Positions 17,625 to 28,868 of a stretch of DNA of 44,220 nucleotides are shown piece after piece (within the stretch, counting starts at the first letter, position 1; every line of letters begins with the position of its first letter). The notes under the pieces were generated by a model. The model was not told where the DNA came from. It saw only the letters and a list, made by a program, of their open reading frames with translations, and ran no database searches. The DNA lies in the NCBI GenBank assembly GCA_009602725.1, contig WELB01000135.1, positions 256,705 through 300,924 of the forward strand, in the 5' to 3' direction. This stretch comes from Spirogloea muscicola. Taxonomy: Eukaryota; Streptophyta; Zygnematophyceae; Spirogloeales; Spirogloeaceae. The translations under genes were made by a program, and so were the position numbers.

Positions 17625-18020
17625 AGGTTTGACTTTGCATTCTTTCTTGCTCTTCAATTGGCTCATGCTTTGTAGCGTCCTTCGTGATGCAGAGACTGAC
17701 AGCACAAGCGTGACAGGTAGGCCAGCAGCGAAAAGCAGAAGGGCAAGCTCTGTGTCCAAATTGGACAAGTCACTGTTCCTCAATAATAGTTTCTCAATAA
17801 TGATAATGAAATAGCCAATGCCAGCTGAGCTGAAGAATAGGTTGGGCAATTAGTAACATATTAAATGCGAGTCTAAGCAAAGCGAGTTGCAGCAAGCAAG
17901 CTCATCAGGGCAGGGCGGTCTGCCTTGCTAGGAGACACGGTGCAAGAAGTAAGAAGTAAGCAAGTAAGGCGGCCCTGGGGCAGATGTGGGACGACTGAGG
18001 GAAGCCTGGACTGAAGCTGA
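17625..18020. other. Intergenic region between convergent stops
   Basis: 396 bp between the MetRS stop (plus) and the acyltransferase stop (minus). It contains a short degenerate GTAAGAA-type repeat at ~17945-17968. Nothing else is recognisable; it presumably carries both polyadenylation regions. Confidence 0.6.
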
Positions 18021-21000
18021 TCAATCAACTTTGGATGTGCGCCGAGACTTGAGCAGACCACTCGCCCACAGGACAGCAAGCGGGAGGAGGTTGCCAACGA
18101 AGTACACAGAGGTCCAGACATCAAGCGTCTGACGCGCATGCAGCAACTGCAACAGAGATAGTCTCAACCGGATGGTGGGTGATTGTGGCATATTCCATGC
18201 ATCTCATGGGCAAGCTTGCTTCTGTAATGTAGGACACCCCAGTGCAGTACGACTCTAGAGTGCTGTGTTTAGCCAATACCATAATCACCAGCTGCGCTCT
18301 CTGCTCTGAAGCAGCTTTCATGCAAGAGATAATAGAAAGACGCTTCCAGTAGAGGGCGAAGAGCAAGCTCACAATGAAGCCAACTTGAGAGTAGTTGAGG
18401 ACCAATTGTGTGAACAGCCAGTGGAATTGGTTGCTGAAGACTTGCAGCAATGATGACTTCTCTGGGATCTTGAGGTGAAGCTTGTAATATGCTGGCAATG
18501 ACATGATGTTGTTAAGATCAGACCATGCTGGTGAATGCGGATGATTCAAGGCCTACCATTGCAATCCAGCAGATGCAAAGTTCACCACCAGCTCGCACGA
18601 GTGCAAGGAATGTGCAGCCATGTGGTCTGCAACTTTGCATATGCTAAGTCAGATAGGAATACCTTTTGAAGCTTGCTGTGCGACAGCACAGTTCACAAAG
18701 AACAGGTAGTACCCAGGATACACGCCCTAGAGCAAGGTCATGCAACAATGGCCACCGTTACCATTCCAGTCAAGAGATGAAAATCGACGAGGAAAACAGA
18801 GCTGGCACTCCAAAGCCCAACAACAAATGAAAAGGGCACTGCTCAACAGTGACATGTATCAAGTAGTAGCAGGCAAGTACGACCGGATTGTCATAAGGAA
18901 GTCCCTAACAATGTTTCAGAGAATCTTACATGCCACACGGCACTGACCACTTGGGTGGCCAGAAGAGTACCAAAGGTGGGCCTTCCTACCCAGAGATTGA
19001 GGCGATCATATACGTCTGCCAGAGGGCAAAGTGCGTATCAAGCAGGACAACATCACTATTTTCAGCTTACCAGATCTGCTTATATCGAGTCCCTTTACAG
19101 CCTGCTTTTGCATGGTGGCTTCATAGTGATCTCAAACATCCTTCAGATGCGCGACTCATGGAGCAGGTGTCCGCTTAAGTCAAGTGCTAACACTCACAGA
19201 TTCTGAGCCACTCAGCAGTCTTCATGTTCCAGTAAGACGGAAGCTTCGCTGCACTGGGAATTAGCTCGACCTTGAGAGGCTTCACATGGTCAGCCCGCTT
19301 CCTGCGGGACCAGCCGCAGACACAAAAGCAACTGAGCCTGCAGATGTGAGCTCCTCTTGCAGCCGCAAGCTCACACCAGAAAGGATGTACAGCTTGAGAA
19401 GCTCTAGCAGCAAAACCGACAGAAAGGCTAGAATTCTAGATGCTGCAAAGAGACCGCTTGCCTCGACAATGTTCAGCTGCTGCAAGCTGCTCTGACGAAA
19501 CAAAACAGAGGCTTTGGTTCCTAATCGCACCACTCTGGCTCCGAGGGAGTGCTCTTGGACCACCCCGAGAAGCCAAGGCCAGAGAGGAGGAGCCCTGTCT
19601 CGGCTAGCGACCAGATGAAGTAGTACATGATGCGCATAGTCAGGGCGGCCATCCAAATGTACCCGCATCTGCACAGGCCAGGTGGTGGACGCTTCTGCTA
19701 GCTCTTGACTGTCTTGTCGGCTCTTATCATGATTGGCTCAAGGGGGCTCTGACATCATCTACTGTTTGCTGTCCACAGCAGACAATCCCCGTGTCTGACA
19801 AAGTTGGAGGGTCATTGCTTGGTGTGTGTTGGCTTGCCTTTGTAGGAAGGTCAGCTTGAAGAAGCGTAGGTCGGTCATGTACTTGCCAGGGAAGCGTGGC
19901 ACCAGTGTCTGATACAGGGCTGCGCAGCAGGCAGCTTGGACGAGCCGTGTTATTGCAGTCGGAAGGACTGAAGGCATGGGCTTGTCAGCCCGAGGGTCCC
20001 ACTCCTGCGCCAAACGTACTGGACAACCAGTCAGCTACGTGGAGAGAGCACCAGACATACAAGAATCTCAGTGAACTCAATGCGTCCTGCGTTATGTAAC
20101 TTTTTGTTGTGTAACTTTCTATGCCAGCTCTGTGCGCTTCTGCAATAACTTGATGATGAAAACTTGCTCTTGTGGAACAGCTTCAGCCCTTCTGGCATTC
20201 ACCGCTCGACGCTCGCAGTAACTACGGTAGCCCCTGAAGTCGATGGTGGGCCCAACGAGCACGTTGCCGCAGCAAAGGATGTAGCCCGCAAACTCGAGCG
20301 GCGAGGGCAGCACTTTCAGCCGGTTCGTATACATCGGGCTAGCGGCCTGCAAATGTAGCACATGGCCACATGACCTCTCGGGGCAGGCCCTCACTCCAAC
20401 TGACTGCAAGAGACGGATATATGCCGCAGGTCCTGTAACAGTTTTTGGATGCTTCTGAGACATCTGCTCTGCCAGCAGCCTTCCATGAACAAGGACTCAC
20501 CTTGTCAGCCGGGAGGAGGCCGTCCTGGTAGTCCATGGCACACGACACGACCTTGAGCGTGAGCACCATGAGGCTGCCCGTGAAGTCCATGCCGCCCTGC
20601 CGCCAGGCCTGCCCGCTCAGCATCTTCACGTGACTGCGCACACGCTCTGCCTGTCACCCATCAGTCCTGAGAAATACAGTGCTCTCGCAAAGCGCTTGGA
20701 CGAGACTCTTGGGCTGAGCGAGGCGACCTTGTGCCAACATCGATGACCGCTTCTACGGCATGGGGACACATCCGGCCAGGCTCAGTCTGGCAAAGCGATG
20801 CAAAGGGACACCAATGAAGGAGACGAGGCTGGAGGAGTGTTCCAGAGGACCTTGGGCTGGCAGCATTGTGCAGCTTCATGAGGGGTCTCAAGCATCCATG
20901 GACTTGGCAAGCTAGCAGCTCCTAGTGGCGCGTACGGCTGACAGAACTCTAGGACTTAGGTGGTGTACAGAGGACAAGGCAAGCGGAGGCGACCAGTAGG

Positions 21001-21539
21001 CCAGGAAGGCGAAGCTCCCCGCGAAGGCGACCCCGCCGCACCGCCGCCGGTCGACCACCATGGCCGCGTACGCAAAGGCGGCGGGCGCCAGGAGGTGCCA
21101 GGCGGCTGCGACGAGGTCCACGCCGTTGCGGCAATGGGGTCAATGGGCATAACCCACGTCGTCGTGCCGCAAGCAACGGAAGAAGCTGAGCCAAGGTTGC
21201 AACATGGGCGGACCTGAGCCACCGCCGTAGGCCAGCCAGCAGAGGCCGCCGCCAGTGGCAGCGGCGTACACGTGCTTCCCAGTGGCTGCGACGCGGACGA
21301 CGCCCACATGAGTTGCATCATGTGGGCGTGACGTGAATCACAGTCAGTGCAGGGCGAGGCCTTCTCTTGTGCTGCAGATGATGGCGAGGCGCACCGGAGG
21401 GCACGAGGCGGTGCGCGCCCTGCGCCGGCAGCGAGAGCAGCAGCGCCATCAGGAAGCGCGAGACCGCGGGCGACAGGCCCAGCGCCGCGCCGGCGCCGTC
21501 CGCGTCGCGCAGCAGCTGGCCGACCGCCGCCGCCGCCAT
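18021..21539 (-). CDS. MBOAT-family lysophospholipid acyltransferase (LPCAT/LPLAT-like)
   Basis: Multi-spanning ER enzyme that reacylates lysophospholipids (acyl-CoA plus lysophosphatidylcholine or related acceptors), as in the Lands cycle. It aligns along its length with plant LPCAT1/2. Exons 21539-21395, 21285-21214 and one starting at 21105 keep frame (MAAAAVGQLL..., GKHVYAAATGG, AAWHLLAPAAFAYAAM). Next come GGMDFTGSLMVLTLKVVSCA with DYQDGLLP (~20590-20520) and EFAGYILCCGNVLVGPTIDF (~20300-20230). FIWSLAETGLLLSGLGFSGW lies at ~19620-19560 and YWNMKTAEWLR at ~19230-19205. The catalytic-histidine motif LLATQVVSAVWH is at ~18975-18935, continued by GVYPGYYLFFVN. LVLNYSQVGFI (~18400) precedes the last TM exon, which ends at a TGA at 18021. 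Start: first in-frame ATG of a GC-rich exon, with N-terminal length matching plant LPCAT. An ambiguous base at 21566 lies in the 5' UTR. Substrate preference cannot be read from sequence. Confidence 0.92.
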
Positions 21540-22193
21540 GGGTCCCCCAATGCGGGCCCACGACGNCGGCGGCGGCAGTGGCGGTAGCTGCAGGGAGTTC
21601 AAGCTTGATCCTGTTGCACTCTGCAACTTGCCTTGGTTCTCAAGAGAAGGTGATTGCATGAACGAGTCACTCCTGAGAGTCAGCGAAGTGTATACGACTT
21701 TGAAGCTAGGACCCTGTACTGCGGCCAGCATCTTAGCTTAATAGAATGTACGATGCTTCTCCTGACTGGTATTATAAATGGTTCGGCTTGCTGCAGCTGC
21801 AGAGCCTCAGCTGCACTCACGAGCAGGCACACCCGTGCTCCGCTACTCGCAGGACCCTCAGTCCTGCGGCTTCTGCGCAGTCTCATGCCAAGCCCTTCTT
21901 CATCAACAATTGCTTATGCTGTGTGCGATGACAAGCCCATTGCCATGCTTTATTTCCCCGACGCTTCGTCTCCAGTGACTTGTTGCTTGAGCTTGGCCCA
22001 AGCTTGTGCAGGCAGGTATTCGTCCACTGGCTGTTGTCAATGGGAGGCTACAGCCACCCCCAAATGCCCAGGGGGGATCAGGTCTTTCCCTGCCTCTGAG
22101 ACTTGGAGTCGAGCAGCGGAGTTGTAATCTCTGCTGCTCCACTTTCCTACACCTATCGAGACCGTGCTTGGAGCAGGTAGTCAGGAGGGGTTG
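21540..22193. other. Intergenic region (acyltransferase promoter, WEB-like 3' flank)
   Basis: About 650 bp between the stop of the WEB-like gene and the start of the acyltransferase, both on the minus strand. It starts GC-rich beside the acyltransferase ATG (ambiguous base at 21566) and becomes AT-richer. No TATA box or conserved protein is convincing. The open frame at 21654-22127 (plus) has no homologue I recognise and no coding pattern. Confidence 0.5.
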
Positions 22194-25100
22194 TCACATG
22201 ACTGTGCAACCGCCGCACTTTGGCTGTCGCAGCTTTTCGTGCGGATCAGAGGATTGCACCGGCTCTGTAGCCATGTGCTTCATGGCCGTCACAGCCTGCA
22301 CCTCGCCCTGGGCGGCGGCCCTCGCTGCTGCCGCATGAAACTCGCTGATGTTCGAGTTGGTGGCCGCTGCGAGCGCAGTTTAGATGCAAAAGTCAGACCG
22401 AGTGAGCCAGTGGCGGCCACTATGTCAGCAGGATTGTGTGAAGCCAAGAGTTCACCTACTTGCTCTAAAAGAGACCGTAACCTACAAATGCTAATGAGCA
22501 GATATCGTCCTAATGAGATATTTATCAAGGTGCCTCGTTATTCAACACTGGGCAATATATACTTCAAGGATAGCTACTACTGGACTTGTGAATACGCAAG
22601 GCTACTGACTTGCAGCTGCTAGGTGCGGCCACCAGGGCAATTTCACCTTCTATTGCTAGCGTCTGTGCCAAAGCTTCTGCCGACAGCCTACGGATGATTG
22701 CCTCCTCCCTCCACTTTTGCAGGTCGGCCTCTATCACAGCCTGCAGACCGTATTGTTTGACATTTGAAAGTCAGCTGACCGGCTCAACGTGCCAAGCCTG
22801 GTTCTCAAAGGGAGGACTGAGCCACTAGCAGTACTGTTTCACTTGTCAAATTCTCATAAGTCATAGGCACTTGCAAGTAGCTGAGTCTAAAGAAGAGATG
22901 CGTGATGCAAAGTGATGCTTCAAGCCAAACATCACCTTGGCAGATTGGACCTCGTCGAGCTTTGCTAAAGCTTCCTTCTCTCGACTCTTTGCCATCTCAG
23001 CCTCCAGCTTGACCTGCTCTAGCAGAGCCAAAGGGTCGTGCTGCCCAGAATCTGGCACTTCATGACTGCCCGACTGCGACTCCTTCATTTGTACTGGGTT
23101 ACCCGGCACCTTGGATGGGCTGACGAACTCCTTCAGGCCTTGACCACTCCTCTGGGCCTTGGCCTCTGTTGCTTCAGACGAGCCTACCTGAAGCCCTCGC
23201 AACTGGATGCTGTTCAGCAGCGGTGGCAAGAAAGCAAGGCCAATACTAGCAGATGCAAGAGCAAGACTGAGGGGAGGTACAAATAGATGCAAGCAAGAAA
23301 TAGCATGTATGCGAGCTGCACAGAGTTTGTTAGATTGCCTCCAGATGGGCAGGCGAAGCTGCAATTGAAAGTGCATCCAGTGGTGCTTCTCCTGAGTCGC
23401 GCTCGCTAACTCTTGGCGCTTCTTCAGCCACCTGCATCTGCTTCTCATCTTCTCCAAGGTTGCCATTCATTGATGGAGGCATGAGCCCTCTGTGAAGAAA
23501 ACTTGGGTGCAAATTAGACTGCTGAGACGTACGAGTAGCCACATTGACGAGTACGGCAGCACTTCAACGGCCCTGCTTGCGGTGACCATTGCTCTTACCC
23601 GGGGGGGTTGGCTTTCGCAAGCAGTCCTGCAGCCGTGGAGCCCCCAGGGAAGCCCCTGAGCCGCTCCACTTCAGCACAGGCTGCTGCTTCTCTTTGCCTG
23701 GCCAAGTCCACCTCCAGTAAGAGCCCCTGCATCCTCTCCCTGATGTGCTCATCCGCAGCTCTGGAGCTAGAGAGCTAACAAGCACAGAAGAGTAGGAATC
23801 AGGTCTGTCATCAAGAAGAGTTGCAAGAAAGTCCTATGAAGTCCACCAACATTCCAGCCTTTCAGCTGCCTTCACTTTCACTGCGTCAGAGCCAAGGAGC
23901 GTAAGAGCCACATGAAGGTTATCTTGCAACACACAAGGTGAGGCATGCAAGCAGCACTATCAGCGTGCTTACAACCTGCTCCTGTAGTGGCTGCAGCGTC
24001 GCCTGGGCTGTGGCCGCAGCCTCGGAGGCTACCTCAGCCCTCCTTGTTGCTGACGCCCTCTCCCGCTCGCTATCCTGCTAAGCTGCATGATAGCTTAATG
24101 AGCTGCTGTAACAGATTCTGTAGGTGTACAGTAGCACATGCAAGGGTGAGCTGCAGCACCTCACCTCCAGCTGCAGCTTCAAGTTGGCAATGTCCTTGTC
24201 CATCTGAGTCGACTTTGCAAGCTCCAAGTCTCGCTCCTGCGACCTTGTGTCTTCAGATGCTCCTGCTTCAGCACGAAGGACCTGCAAGTCCCTGCTTCTT
24301 GCTGCCAACATCTCTGCAGGCAGCACCACTCACTGTTCAAACCCCTGTAGCATGTCTGATTGACAAGCTGCAATTGCAGGGAGTTATTTCAAATCGCTGA
24401 TGCACTCTACGCGCATTTTCTAATGCAGAGCAGAAAAGTTCCTGCAACAGTGCCACACTTCAGGTCGCTTGCCTTGATATTCCTCAGTAGTAGCAGCCCT
24501 TGTGCTTTGCAGCTGCTCCTCCAAGTCTGTCACCCTGCTAGCAGTCCCTGCCTGCAGGCTCGCTGCACGCAGGCATGTGGCAAAGGGAACAGAGCTTTGT
24601 TGATGGCGGACACATCGAAAGGCAAGTAGACCTTGCCGCATCTAGCAGCACACCTTTGTGTGCTGCTACAGGGTGCAGGTTTAGGCTTCCATGCACTTGC
24701 TCAACCTGGCACAAGGATTGCTCCAATAGCTGCCACTGCAAGCTACCTGCCTCCCTGATGGCCGTTGCATGCTGGATCTGGGCGGACTCAAAATCCTGCT
24801 TCAACCGGGACACCTTGGCTTCCCACTCGCTAGATTTCTCAGCTGTCAACAAGAGAGCGTCAAACGGCCTCAAAGCCAGGTACAGGAGACAAGCTGAGCT
24901 TGCCTTCACAAGTGCAGTTCACCAGCAGGTGAGGCAAGCCTGGCAGTCAGCAGACTATCAAGTAGGAGACTGCCAAGTGTTATTGTGCTCGGCAGATGCT
25001 CACAAGGCTGAATAAGCTGGCGGTTGACAGCTTTACCTGAGTCTGCAAGGACAGCCTCATGCTGCGCCTTAACACCCACAAGCTCTGCCTGCAGCGCTGA

Positions 25101-26669
25101 AGTATTCTCCTCATGGTTGTTCTTCATCATGCCTGCAAGCTCAAAGCAGAACCCTCGTGTGAGTAGGAGACAGGTGAGCTACATCACGAGTTGGCGAACC
25201 TTGTGACAAGCAATCTTTTTCAGGGCGAGAGTACAGGCCTGTATCAGCAAGGGCTGCATTATAGGAACTCTTTGTGGCCTGCAGCTCCTCTTGCAACACC
25301 TTCAGCTTCACCTCTGTCGAAGCTGACGCCTCTTCGTGCAAAGCTGGAGGGCAAGTCAAGGGAAGGACGGGGATGTTCGCAGCCGTCAGGCACGCTGACC
25401 TGCTCGAGCTCCCTTGAGTCAAGCATGCTGCATTGCCAGCTCTTGGTGGCTCTATACAGGACACAGTACAACCCAAGCTTTCATTGGTGTGGCAGGACTT
25501 GCCCGCACCTTGAGTTGCCTCAAGCTTCGCTTGAAGAGCAACCATCTTAGCCTCCGTCTCGGCCTGACCAGCGACCACTCTCTCCTCGAATGCTTTCTTG
25601 GTGCTCTCGGCATCGGCCACTAGAGACTGCAAGAGAGGCAAATCGCTGTGCACGACGTCAACCATCCCACCCTTGCTAGATGACCTCGATTGCTTCCTTG
25701 GCGACTGCATATGCAGCGGTCACAATCAGGCAATGCAGACAATATGCTACTGCAAGTGACGGGCTTGATAACGTGCCAAAACGTAAGCAACTTCAGAGGG
25801 TTTGCATGTGTTGCTTCAGTTCAGCTCCAGAGAGTGTGCACACACGCACGGGAAACCACCTTCTAAGCCATTCCGAGGAAGTTGAGCAATGGCTGACATT
25901 GGACCCTGCTGTGGCAAAGGCCAGGTCGTACCTGAAGGCTCTGCGTACGTGCTTCGGCATCCTTCCTGGCAGCCTCCAGCTGACTGAGAGCAGCCTGCCG
26001 GGCGGCCTCGGCCTCAGCGGCCTTCGCCTGGTTCTCCATGGCCTTGGCTTTGGCGGCCGCCAGCTCCTCCTGGGTGCGCTGTAGCTCCAGCCACAAAGTC
26101 TGCCAGTACGGGCACGGCCACAGGCACAGGGAGTGAGCTCGCGGCACTTATAGCAGCAATGCACGGCTTGTCAGTTGGCCCGTGTAGCAGATTCTCTGAC
26201 CGGCTAGATACAGCGGTGAGCAGGTCCTTTCAAGGACAGAGCCTCCGTGGCAGCCGCGCCCACCTTGAAGCCTTCGGGAGCCTGAGGCTCCGCACCATGA
26301 TCAGGCGCCAAGCCAGCGGCTGGAGGCGCCGCCGCGCCGCCCTTGGTCATCCAGTCCATGTACGCGGCTGACGCCTTCTTGCGGATGTCCTGCGGCGTCT
26401 TGGCGCTGCGAAGCAGGCGCCAATTGGCACTCAGGCAAGGGGATGCAGCCTCTGTTGAGCGGCCTTGGCATGCCATGTCAAGCTGCGCCATCACGAGTCC
26501 CTCTGCTGGGGGCGGCATTCCGATGTCACGGCGCCAACGGCACTCACGAGTCCGTCTTGCTGCCGAACATGGACGCCGCGTCCCGCACGGACTTGATCTG
26601 CGACGCGCCGTCGATGGCCGCCGCCTTCTCCGGCGTCGCCGGCGGCGTCGCCGGCGCGAGGGCCGCCAT
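22194..26669 (-). CDS. WEB-family-like coiled-coil protein with C-terminal CaaX box (5' end uncertain)
   Basis: Many small exons encode an almost continuous coiled coil. N-terminal exon ~26669-26550 carries IKSVRDAASMFGSKTDS, like the SVK/SVR-xA-xS-xFG motif that opens plant WEB (WEAK CHLOROPLAST MOVEMENT) proteins. It is followed by AKTPQDIRKKASAAYMDWM (~26410). Coiled-coil exons follow near 26085-25933, 25640-25510, 25345-25235, 25135-25030, 24845-24745, 24545-24468, 24315-24165 and 23040-22935. IEADLQKWREEAIIRRLSA (~22735) resembles the WEB ending motif (E-L-x-x-W-R). The last exon (from ~22372) splices in phase to end ...KLRQPKCGGCTVM-stop. CTVM is a CaaX prenylation motif, with methionine favouring farnesyl transferase. 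Several internal introns are phase 1 and two look like GC-AG introns. WEB relatives act in actin-dependent chloroplast movement; that role here is inference. The start is either ATG 26669 or in the gap. A generic coiled-coil identity is the alternative. Confidence 0.55.
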
Positions 26670-26700
26670 GCCGGCCGCCACAGCGGCGCCCCCCCGCGGC

Positions 26701-27344
26701 NNNNNNNNNNNNNNNNNNNNNNNNNNNNNNNNNNNNNNNNNNNNNNNNNNNNNNNNNNNNNNNNNNNNNNNNNNNNNNNNNNNNNNNNNNNNNNNNNNNN
26801 NNNNNNNNNNNNNNNNNNNNNNNNNNNNNNNNNNNNNNNNNNNNNNNNNNNNNNNNNNNNNNNNNNNNNNNNNNNNNNNNNNNNNNNNNNNNNNNNNNNN
26901 NNNNNNNNNNNNNNNNNNNNNNNNNNNNNNNNNNNNNNNNNNNNNNNNNNNNNNNNNNNNNNNNNNNNNNNNNNNNNNNNNNNNNNNNNNNNNNNNNNNN
27001 NNNNNNNNNNNNNNNNNNNNNNNNNNNNNNNNNNNNNNNNNNNNNNNNNNNNNNNNNNNNNNNNNNNNNNNNNNNNNNNNNNNNNNNNNNNNNNNNNNNN
27101 NNNNNNNNNNNNNNNNNNNNNNNNNNNNNNNNNNNNNNNNNNNNNNNNNNNNNNNNNNNNNNNNNNNNNNNNNNNNNNNNNNNNNNNNNNNNNNNNNNNN
27201 NNNNNNNNNNNNNNNNNNNNNNNNNNNNNNNNNNNNNNNNNNNNNNNNNNNNNNNNNNNNNNNNNNNNNNNNNNNNNNNNNNNNNNNNNNNNNNNNNNNN
27301 NNNNNNNNNNNNNNNNNNNNNNNNNNNNNNNNNNNNNNNNNNNN
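26701..27344. other. Assembly gap (644 N) over a divergent promoter
   Basis: N run bounded by GC-rich sequence. It lies between the 5' end of the WEB-like gene (minus) and the first known HSBP codons (plus), so it should hide the HSBP start codon and the shared promoter. Confidence 0.95.
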
Positions 27345-28249
27345 GGTGGCGGCAGCGACCCCGCGGCGGCGGCGGCCGCGCCGCAGAGCGCGGCGGAGCT
27401 CACCGCCTTCGTGAGCGCCGCCGCCGCACTGCCCGCCGCCTCTGCCCGGAGATAGTCGCCGGCAGCGCTCCGGCACGGGCTCAGACCACCGCCGCCCGGC
27501 CAAGGGACTTAGGACTTCAGGGTTTAGGGCTTAGGGTTTAGGGTTGAAGGGTCCAGGAGAGCTGCCAGAGGCCTCACTTGCTGCTGCCGTGATGGCGTTC
27601 CGTCGTGGCCCGCAGGTCCAGAACCTGCTGCAGCAGATGGTGAGCTCGCCAAGTCCCACCGTGCTGTCTCGGTGCCTCTGACCGAGACCGCTGCCCACTG
27701 ATTTGCCACTGGCATAAGCCTGGACCCACAAAGCCTGGCCGGCCCGGCGACTGCCGGCGGCCGCCGCTGCGGTGCAGCTCTCACACCGCCTGACTCGTGG
27801 CTGGATGGCTGCAGCAAGCGCGGTTCCAGACCATGTCCGACTCCATCATCACGAGAAATATCCTCCTCGCTGCCTTTGGTCGGGCTGCCAGCCAGCATTC
27901 TCGTAGGCTCGGGTGCCACGCACTCGCGCTCGCCTGCCGACTTGATGCAGAACCACAGTGCTTCCGTGGAGCTTGCATCAAAGTCGCCGCCTCGGGCTGC
28001 GGTCCACCTTGGCTAGTCTTCACGTAGCTCCACAGCGAGCCTGCCTGTGCAACTCGGGGTGCTCTTTCCTGGCATCTCCTTGACTCTGCCGGCCCGCGCG
28101 CACTTGACGAAATGGGCACGAGGATTGACGAGCTGGAGCGGAGTATAGGGGACCTGGTCCGGGAAGCCGGGGCCGACGGCGGATCACAGGTCCTAGCGCA
28201 GCCGCCGCCACCACCGGCCCTGAAGCGGGACTCCTCCCAGGAGGCGTGA
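27345..28249 (+). CDS. HSBP: Heat shock factor-binding protein (HSBP), start codon in gap
   Basis: Small coiled-coil protein that binds the trimerisation domain of heat shock factors and damps the heat-shock response. Four exons: (gap)27345-27410 ending SAAELTAF; a 24-nt exon 27616-27639 (VQNLLQQM); 27815-27857 (QARFQTMSDSIITR); 28104-28249 (IDEMGTRIDELERSIGDL... to TGA). The joined core is almost identical to animal and plant HSBP1 (TAFVQNLLQQM, RFQTMSDSIIT, IDEMG, R-I-x-E-L-E). Intron 3 (27858-28103) begins ATATCCTC and ends GCAC, with branch-site-like TCCTTGAC 20 nt upstream of the splice. Only this AT-AC junction restores the conserved T-R/K-I-D-E-M. The N terminus is Gly/Ala-rich; the C terminus after the core is Pro-rich with no recognised domain. 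The initiator Met is lost in the gap. Confidence 0.93.
27507..27556 (+). repeat. Degenerate TTTAGGG telomere-like repeats in HSBP intron 1
   Basis: Five or six imperfect units (CTTAGGA, TTCAGGG, TTTAGGG, CTTAGGG, TTTAGGG, TTGAAGGG), about 100 nt inside HSBP intron 1. Confidence 0.85.
27858..28103 (+). other. U12-type AT-AC intron in HSBP
   Basis: 5' splice site ATATCCTCC (U12 consensus RTATCCTTT), branch-site TCCTTGAC at 28077-28084 (U12 consensus TCCTTRAC) with the adenosine at 28083, and 3' end GCGCAC. No GT or AG lies at the positions needed by homology. Splicing A|TT creates the Ile codon of the invariant IDEMG. All three U12 signals plus frame and homology agree. Confidence 0.88.
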
Positions 28250-28868
28250 CCTGCCAGCTGGCTGCTTGCCGCGTCCGGCCTGTCAAAGATGAGTCCAAAA
28301 TGCTGGCTCTCATGCAGGCACTGCCTCGCTTAGCAGTGACAGCCGCTGCCGCCGTGCCTAGTGCAGTACCCCCTCAGCAATTGCTGCTACCATTTGCCAG
28401 CCTGATTGTGGCTGGATGGCTGCCCTTGCAATCTGCCATGGCTGTCATCCATCTTCCTCCTCCCAAGATTGTGTACAGTCACAAGGTGGTCTCAGAATGC
28501 ACGCAATCCTCAGCGCTGCCTAAGGGTGGGAGCTTCTTCATCTTGTGATTGTGCATTTACATAGCATTTGGCGGCCCATGAGGTGGGTTCCAGCAAGACA
28601 TGCCTCAGCACTAGCTCTGCTGACGAGCAAGCCACGCAGTGTGCAAGTGCGTGCAAGATCTCAGAGGATCCTGCTTTTGATCGCCGATTGGTCCTAGAGG
28701 CTTAATGGACCAACAGTCATTCAAGGACCTTGTTGGTCGTCGAAGGACGTAGAAAAGACCACCTGGCATAGGGCCAGGTGAGCCTGTTGCCAAAAGCCTT
28801 GCAGCTTTCTCACTCTCAGGAGAAATGTCAAGAAGTAGCAATATGTAGGTGAGAGCGAGTCTGACGAG
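28250..28868. other. Intergenic region between convergent stops
   Basis: About 620 bp between HSBP (plus) and the sterol reductase (minus), expected to hold two 3' UTRs. The 100-codon open frame at 28246-28548 overlaps the HSBP stop and resembles nothing known; I treat it as 3' UTR. Confidence 0.55.
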
